A stretch of DNA of 64,000 bases. Source: Henricia sp. BOLD:AAB3569 (Eukaryota; Echinodermata; Asteroidea; Spinulosida; Echinasteridae). Shown here piece by piece: positions 58,380 to 64,000 of the stretch. Made by a program: the position numbers and the translations under genes. Each line of letters starts with the position of its first letter. The stretch's first letter is position 1. The notes beneath the pieces were generated by a model. The model was not told where the DNA came from. It worked only from the letters and a program-made list of their open reading frames with translations, and did no database searches. The DNA lies in the NCBI GenBank assembly GCA_037783545.1, contig JBBELK010000994.1:310001-374000 (forward strand). Reading direction: 5' to 3'.

Positions 58380-58865
58380 TGCATTTAGAGATATCTCTAA
58401 TGCATTTAGAGAGATCTCTAAATGATTTGGAGAAATATTACAATCATTTAGAGATATCTTACAAACATTTGGAGATATCTTACAAACATTTGGAGATATC
58501 TTACAAACATTTGGAGATATCTTAAAAACATTTGGAGATATCTTAAAAATATTTGGAGATATCTTACAAACATTTGGAGATATCTTACAAACATTTGGAG
58601 ATATCTTACAAACATTTGGAGATATCTTACAAACATTTGGAGATATCTTACAAACATTTGGAGATATCTTACAAACATTTGGAGATATCTTACAAACATT
58701 TGGAGATATCTTACAAACATTTGGAGATATCTTACAAACATTTGGAGATATCTTACAAACATTTGGAGATATCCTACAAACATTTGGAGATATCTCTAAA
58801 TGATTTAGAGATATCTCTGTTTTTAAGATATCTCTAATTCGATTTAGAGATACATGCATCTCTAA
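58380..58865. repeat. 21-bp satellite array flanked by GAGATATCTC palindromes
   Basis: The core unit catttggagatatcttacaa(a) is repeated about 16 times between 58450 and 58790. Both edges change to palindromic variants (tttagagatatctctaaat). Because 21 is a multiple of three, several frames stay open on both strands and encode 7-residue repeats (for example KISPNVC). These are not considered genes. Confidence 0.9.
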
Positions 58866-59308
58866 ACACTTTTAACGATGCCGTTGATGTGATTAAATGT
58901 CATTTATGTGCGCCATAGCTCATCAAACTGTAGGTTGCATTAACAAGCAGTCTTTATCGAGCTGCAAACCATTCCCTGTTGCCTTTCCAGAAGTCTTCTT
59001 GTACACTGTTCCATGTGCCTGCATTGAGATCTTGTTCCAGTTATGGTCAGTCCTCAAATGCTGCATCTTCATAACGCACTGGCAAACTAAGCCACTCCCA
59101 CAGATTCAAATGGGTCAGCGTTGAAGTCTGATGGTAACAAAGTCAATACATTTCATTTGTTCAATCTTCATCCAGTTGATTGGCAGGTTCATTCCGTATT
59201 TATTACCAAGACTGCCTTGGACTAATTTAGTGCTGTCAAATTCCACACATTGTTGAGTAGAAATATAGACGGGTACAGTTACATAGCGTAGACTCCACAA
59301 CTTGTGAT
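58866..59308. other. Cassette spacer
   Basis: It contains gcattaacaagcagtcttt and gattggcaggttcattccg blocks. No gene was recognised. Confidence 0.5.
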
Positions 59309-59423
59309 TTAAAGGCAGAGGCTCGCAATGCGCGCGTGAGGCCAAATTTGTGCCACGAAATACGCTGTGTATTTCTGTCATGAATTTGGCCTCGTGCGCG
59401 CATTGACGAGCCTCTGTCTTTAA
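59309..59423. mobile_element. TTAAAGGCAGAGGCTCG fold-back MITE
   Basis: Left ttaaaggcagaggctcgcaa pairs with right gacgagcctctgtctttaa. An inner pair is gaggccaaatt / aatttggcctc. One-ended remnants occur at about 36069, 43488 and 50897. Confidence 0.8.
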
Positions 59424-59445
59424 TATGTTGAGTGGCAGTGAATAT

Positions 59446-59545
59446 AGGGGATGTGATGTTCCGGTTTTTCCCGGAACTTTCTTTTGTCTCATTGGTTTGT
59501 GACAAAGATTACTCCGGGAAAAACCGGAACAAAATCACATCCCTG
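59446..59545. mobile_element. AGGGATGTGAT fold-back MITE with empty sites in paralogues
   Basis: Left aggggatgtgatgttccggt pairs with right accggaacaaaatcacatcc. Sister cassettes have an uninterrupted gtgaatatgctttcaatc at the same place (36308, 43720, 51133), so this insertion is private to the 59-kb cassette. Confidence 0.8.
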
Positions 59546-59613
59546 GAATGTGCTTTCAATCACAATCTCCAATCAGTTCCTCTTTGTATCATCATGTTAA
59601 TGAGACTGGTCAT

Positions 59614-60114
59614 TCATTTGGTTGTGAAGCGACCATTGGCATCGGCCTTCAAGCAGAACATCTGCGAATTGGCAGGGAACTCGCAGATCACATACAATTG
59701 AGCATCACATTTAGCATCGTCCAAACGTCCAAACCACACATGAGCACAGTCTTGACCACCTCCCCCGTTATTCGGCTCTCCTGGTGCCCAGTTGAGGTAG
59801 CTGCACTCTTGGCCTTCCCCACCAGCCTGCATCCACTTGCCTTCCACCTCTCTGTCAGTACAGCCGATCCAGACACTGCCATCTTGAACACTTCTTGTAA
59901 ACATCTCCCAGATGAACTGATGTTCTTCTTCTGTGTCACGAACCGCCAAGTCACCTCCCATGTCTGAGCAGGCTGTGTTAGCTTCATCCCAAGTCATCGT
60001 CCGATCCAGCAGTTGGTAACAAGAGCTGCCATATTTTTCTTGACCATTTTGACAGGAGTGAGCGTAATTGTAGGAAATTATGATGAGTGCAACATTCATC
60101 CACATCAGCTTCAT
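59614..60114 (-). CDS. Secreted C-type lectin, type A, EPN motif, with N-terminal Cys pair
   Basis: A 166-residue secreted CTLD protein starting MKLMWMNVALIIISYNYAHS. Unlike the other type A genes it keeps both N-terminal Cys (21 and 32, SSCYQLLD), as in long-form CTLDs. The ligand loop is GEPNN (112-116). Three residues are missing between CAHVW and GRLDD compared with paralogues, so the loop before the last core Cys is shorter. The tail is the short SQMFCLKADANGRFTTK. With its Cys pattern and standard motif it may be closest to the ancestral type A state. Confidence 0.9.
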   Translation of the reverse strand: MKLMWMNVALIIISYNYAHSCQNGQEKYGSSCYQLLDRTMTWDEANTACSDMGGDLAVRDTEEEHQFIWEMFTRSVQDGSVWIGCTDREVEGKWMQAGGEGQECSYLNWAPGEPNNGGGGQDCAHVWFGRLDDAKCDAQLYVICEFPANSQMFCLKADANGRFTTK

Positions 60115-60239
60115 GGTACAAAAGCTTCATTAATGCACAACACTTGTGGTTTTGTTTCCGGATTCCTGCGTGTTTCAAGAAATTGTTTTGGTTGAAGTCT
60201 TTTTGGCCAGTGTCAACATGAAATATACCACAAGTGCAG

Positions 60240-60735
60240 TCCTGTCGGATGCTGTGAAAACTTTGATAAAATTAATGTCCGGCACCTTTTCCAAAAATCA
60301 AACGGCACATAATTGGTCTCCACAATGTATTTAAATATCCTTGAATTGCTACAACAAACAGAGTGGTGGCAAACTTGTCCGTGAAAGTCTTTGGTTGAAA
60401 TGACTTGAGGGAGTGCGTTAAATAGGCACTGTTTTAAGAGGATGTCCTGTCACATGCTGAGAACATTTTGATGAAATGTCTTACATCTTTTCCGAAAACC
60501 AAAATGACACTAAAGTTTTCTCCACAATGGTTATAAATATCCTTGAAGTGGTGGCAAACTTCTCTGTGAAAACCTTTTGTTAAAATGACGTTTTGGTCTG
60601 CAAACAGCGAGTTTTATCCAGCTTTTACATCAGTTTCTCTGATGCAGCCCCTGCAACAGCTTCAAATCTCCCATTGGCTGCTTCCCTTCTGTGCGCCCTG
60701 CTCTTTACTTCCACTTGGTTGAAAATGCTTTCGAT
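60240..60735 (-). pseudogene. Decayed membrane-protein module upstream of lectin
   Basis: Two overlapping relatives are visible. At about 60430-60600 a stretch encodes VLTKGFHREVCHHFKDIYNH, then shifts frame by one inserted base; it matches the C-terminal part of the 11709 ORF very well. At 60240-60410 there is a second, less similar copy like that at 31440. No complete frame remains. Confidence 0.6.
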
Positions 60736-61219
60736 TTCCTAGTTTTCTTCTGTTAAGTGGTTAGGTGGTTGCAGGGTCCTACTTGCTTTAGCTTGTACAT
60801 GTATTGATTCTTGCATCCACTTGCCAAAAGTGGGCGGGGATGGGCTTGGGGGAGTGTTTTTTCTCCTAGTGTCATTATATATTGGCTATACTGCAACCAC
60901 TTTGTGTTTGATTTATAGAGCATATGATTTTGCAGACGTACGTGTCTGTGTGAAGGTTGAAAACTCAATTGTATCAAAGTAATTGCAATTAAAATTTTAC
61001 AATATGTGCACCACTGTGCTATTTTCAGGAAATTGCGATTTTTTTTTCGCTTCACCAATCTACAGTAGTAGTGATATATTGTTGAACTCTTTACCAGGCA
61101 GTTTTGCCTTCTGTAAATGTCAAAGCTGTATGGGCAACTTGAGCTCAAAATACTTGTGTATGACTGGAGTCAAGCAAAACGTTTGAAACCTACCTGTATT
61201 TGATAAATGGACAATGAAA
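60736..61219. other. Cassette spacer
   Basis: It contains the catatgattttgcagacgta and ttttgccttctgtaaatgtc blocks. No gene was recognised. Confidence 0.45.
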
Positions 61220-61377
61220 GACCTGGCTCAGTCGTCGATTTAGAGCATATTTTAATACACGCACTAGTGCATGTAAAACTTCATCTGTGCATGCCAAATT
61301 CAGCAAATTTTTAAGAAGAAAAAATCACATTTGTGCATGCAGATTATTTTGTCTAAATCGACCCCTGACCCGGCTGA
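61220..61377. mobile_element. GACCTGGCTCAGTCG TIR element
   Basis: The left end gacctggctcagtcgtcgat with ttag pairs imperfectly with the right end ctaaatcgacccctgacccg with gctg. The interior is non-coding. Confidence 0.55.
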
Positions 61378-61619
61378 TTTAAAATACCTTCTAATCTGCA
61401 CATGCATGCAAAAACCGCACATTCTCAAAAACAAATTGGATGCAGTGTGACGAAAAAAAATCACTTAGGTTTATACCCATGTGCACATGCGTAGAACCAG
61501 CATGCAATGTGTTGTAATGCGTGCGAACGAACAAAAACAACCCAATCTGCAGCACTTTGACTGGTGAGACTGAAGTTTTACTTATTTACAAACAAAAAAA
61601 GGTATTTATAAAATATTAT

Positions 61620-61868
61620 TTCTCTATTTTATCCAATGGGGCGACACTTTGTGTGTAGAGAGCCCTATTAGGGTGACCCGCTCTATTAGGGCTACAATTT
61701 GGTGTAGCCCCAATATTTTGGAAGTCAAAATCAATTATTTTTAGGTCAAAATCCATCTTTTTTAAATCGAGAACCATTTTTATTAGGTCTAAAAGCATTT
61801 TTATTAGTTATTAAACGTTTGTTACGTGGATTTCCGTGTCCGTGTTTTCTTCCATTTTACTACATAAC
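61620..61868 (+). mobile_element. Possible LTR end and primer-binding-site junction
   Basis: On the plus strand the sequence ending ctacataaca is followed by TTGGCGACGAGCG, which resembles the LTR-to-primer-binding-site boundary of Ty3/gypsy-type elements. The left border of the putative LTR is not defined. A short hairpin (agccctattaggg / ctctattagggct) lies at 61657-61694. The orientation is opposite to the adjoining pol fragment. Confidence 0.4.
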
Positions 61869-61872
61869 ATTG

Positions 61873-62610
61873 GCGACGAGCGTAGTAATTCTGTTGTAAC
61901 CATGTCACGTACCGCAAAGGGCAGGCGGCGTAATCGCTGCTGAACCGGAGTAGCATCGGGTTTAACCTTTATGCGGTGAGCGAAGCCATGAGCCGTTCCG
62001 ATTTGAGGCTGAAACAGCTTAGGAAAATCGGCCCGCACCGATGCTGCGTAATCGGTGGTGGAAGCATTGCATGGCTTTTGAGGGGAGCTTGGAGCAGGAG
62101 CAGACTGGGGCGTGGCCACGTGATGCACTACAGTGACCTTGTCGCCAGAGACAGTAAGGTCCAGTGACCGGATGAAGTCCATACCCAGTTTTGGGTCTCC
62201 CTTCTCAACGATGTAGAAGTCAGCTGACACGCTACGTGACTGTGAGTCCGCGAGACGAACCATGGTAGACATACAGCCTAACACCTTAATAGGGTCATGC
62301 AAGTAGGTCGTAAGCCTGACCGAAGTATATAGGGCGTATAGCCTCGCGCACAAAATTAGCGTCGAACACGGTAACAGGCATGATGGAAACCGGTGAGCCT
62401 GTGAAAGACATGCGTGAGTCATGGCCAAGTATTAAGTCACATGTCAACTTGCGATTCTGTGGCGATCCAATCGTGAGGATTTGCAATTCCTCACCTGAAG
62501 CAATTCTATCATCAACCCCCACAGTACGGCACGCAACGCGATATGAAGCTTTGCAGACGCGAGCGTAATGTCCCTTCAGGAATAAACTGTGTATCACACG
62601 GTCATACGGC
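61873..62610 (-). pseudogene. Ty3/gypsy-type retrotransposon pol fragment
   Basis: A minus-strand remnant of a retrotransposon polyprotein. A first frame (to about 62295) resembles the protease region, with GHYARVC (possible end of a zinc knuckle) and LILGHDSRMSF. A second frame (62428 down) has KLGMDFIRSLDL, then FPKLFQPQIGTAHGFAHRI and PFAVRDMVTTELLR, the entry into the reverse transcriptase domain. The two frames overlap and are offset, so a frameshift separates them. The catalytic reverse transcriptase core, RNase H and integrase are absent. The element is dead and is cut off at the putative LTR junction. Confidence 0.8.
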
Positions 62611-62806
62611 TGGAAATAAAACTAACTCCAAGGACACGTAATTTATCGGAACCAGAATCTGGTTCGGATAAATCACGTGACCATGATTTTTTTTTAAATG
62701 TTTAAAAATGACAAAATTGTGGTTTCTTTTTAGGTTCGCTTCAGGTTCTCTTCAGTCTATTTCTGAAAGACTTTCAGAATCATGTCTATATTTCGAGCCC
62801 AAAATA
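62610..62806. mobile_element. CACGTGAC hairpin MITE, copy 4
   Basis: The hairpin aatttatcggaaccagaat and its inverse are followed by the same right-hand segment as at 28195-28392, abutting the retrotransposon fragment. Confidence 0.6.
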
Positions 62807-62959
62807 TACAAGTGACAGTTGACCAAAAACTTCAGTCCACGCTTAAAAAACACTACTTAGCCGCATTTACCGATGATTAAAATAATTAAATAACAGTTTA
62901 TAAACATTGATAATCTCTATTTTGACTATGACCAAGGCACAATAGTTTTTTTTCTATTA

Positions 62960-64000
62960 AACCTTTTTGTTTGAAACAGATTAAAAATTTAGGTTTACAT
63001 TATTTACATTAGTAATGAATTTGGGTTGAATACAATTGACAGTTAACCAATTCTTACTTGACAAACACCACTCAGATGCACTTCACAACCATTATCACTA
63101 TGAGCAAAAACATGTACATGTTCATTGTGACCCCATTGTTAGTAACAATGGTGTGTGCCCAATTTCCATTGTTAAATGTTCATAGTGTATTACCATTTAG
63201 AAAATTTCCTGATTCATTATAACAAAAGCATATGGTTTTTGTTAAATATTTTATCCAACACCCTGTTTCAGAAATAATATATAATAATTAAAATAAATTT
63301 TAATAATAATTAAAATAAACATTTTTTTGTCAACTATTTTTAGTGGACATATGTTTTTGTTGTAAGGATACAGTTACAAAGCGTAGAATCCACAACTTGT
63401 GATAAAGTTGAATGATAGCACGCATGTTATTACAATTCAGTTAGAATTACTATGACTGAATCTTGTTCTAGTTATGCATAAATCAGTCCTCAAGTGCCGT
63501 GTCTTTATAACGCACTGGCAAACTAAGCCACTCCCACAGATTCAAATGGGTCAGCAATGAAGTCTGGTGGAAACAAAATCAATAAATTTCATTTGTTTTC
63601 AATCTTCATCCAGTGGATTGGCAGGTTCATTCCGTATTTATTACCAAGACTGCCTTGGACTAATTTAGTGCTGTCAATCAGTGCATTCAGTTTGGTTTCT
63701 CTATCAACAAACTGGCTTGGCAATGACTTATTGAAATGTAAGTGCCAATCAATCTATTGAAGTGTGCAACTCAAAAAGTGAAAAACAACCACATAGCCAC
63801 TATGTCTTACATCAGTATTTTTGATTTAATCTTCATCCAGTAGATTGGCAGGTTCAGTCCGTACCTATGACTATACCAAGTTTCAAGTTCATACCTTGTT
63901 TTGTTTTTGAGTTAGAATGCTTTTTTTCCCCAAACATCCACTTTTTAAAGGTATTATAATTAGGTCACCGATTACGTCATCATGACGTCACACAACCGTC
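62960..64000. repeat. Duplicated spacer block, copy 2 (runs off the window)
   Basis: It matches 56560-57440 but carries the private 92-bp CACTATGA MITE. No gene was recognised. Confidence 0.7.
63096..63187 (-). mobile_element. 92-bp CACTATGA MITE, inverted, with 3-bp target duplication
   Basis: The same element as 15453-15544 in opposite orientation. Sister cassettes read accattattaccatttag without interruption, so the insertion duplicated TAT. Confidence 0.8.

Noticed and set aside
58329-58859. 176-codon ORF of heptad repeats
   Set aside because: It is produced by a 21-bp satellite in which several frames are open on both strands. There is no sign of coding selection.
58380-58865. A CRISPR-like array
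   Set aside because: There are no unique spacers between the repeats, and the sequence is eukaryotic.

Overview
This is a window of animal nuclear DNA. It is AT-rich, sparsely coding and full of short inverted-repeat transposons, with introns, a tRNA-derived SINE and a Ty3/gypsy-type fragment. The gene content (a Reelin-type gene beside an expanded family of secreted single-domain C-type lectins) and the repeat style suggest a marine invertebrate, most likely a deuterostome such as an echinoderm, hemichordate or cephalochordate. The phylum cannot be fixed from sequence alone.

Layout. At 1-4.5 kb two plus-strand exons (1568-1757, 4290-4477) encode part of a Reelin repeat (an EGF-like module, then the start of the next sub-repeat). 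No further Reelin exon was recognised, so everything downstream is either a very large intron or lies beyond a break in that gene. From 7.9 to 60.1 kb the minus strand carries an array of lectin genes, each about 165-173 codons in one uninterrupted reading frame: signal peptide, one CTLD, and a conserved C-terminal tail with an extra Cys. Two N-terminal types occur: type A (starts MKLVWMN) and type B (starts MMLIWLS, mature region from QPCKPGQEAF). Eight copies look intact (7909, 11037, 21642, 28776, 30802, 43778, 51192, 59614). The others are pseudogenes or fragments with clear causes: a nonsense codon, a 10-nt deletion, compensating frameshifts, or a lost middle.

The array grew by tandem duplication with a period near 7.4-7.5 kb. 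A triplication (about 30.1-52.5 kb) holds three near-identical units, and an older pair covers 18.2-21.3 and 25.7-28.8 kb. Shared and private insertions order the events: a SINE is present in units 2 and 3 only, and a 490-bp fold-back element in unit 1 only. Paralogous empty sites reveal target sites for several transposons, notably a TTAA-inserting MITE about 20 bp downstream of lectin stop codons.

Upstream of several type A lectins lies a decayed copy of a second module. Its only open version is a 150-codon, multi-spanning membrane-protein-like ORF at 11709-12161 of no family I recognise. The ligand-contact motif of the lectins (EPN, QPD, LPD, EPS, RPN, RLN) varies among copies on a nearly constant scaffold, as expected for a diversifying carbohydrate-recognition, possibly immune, gene family.
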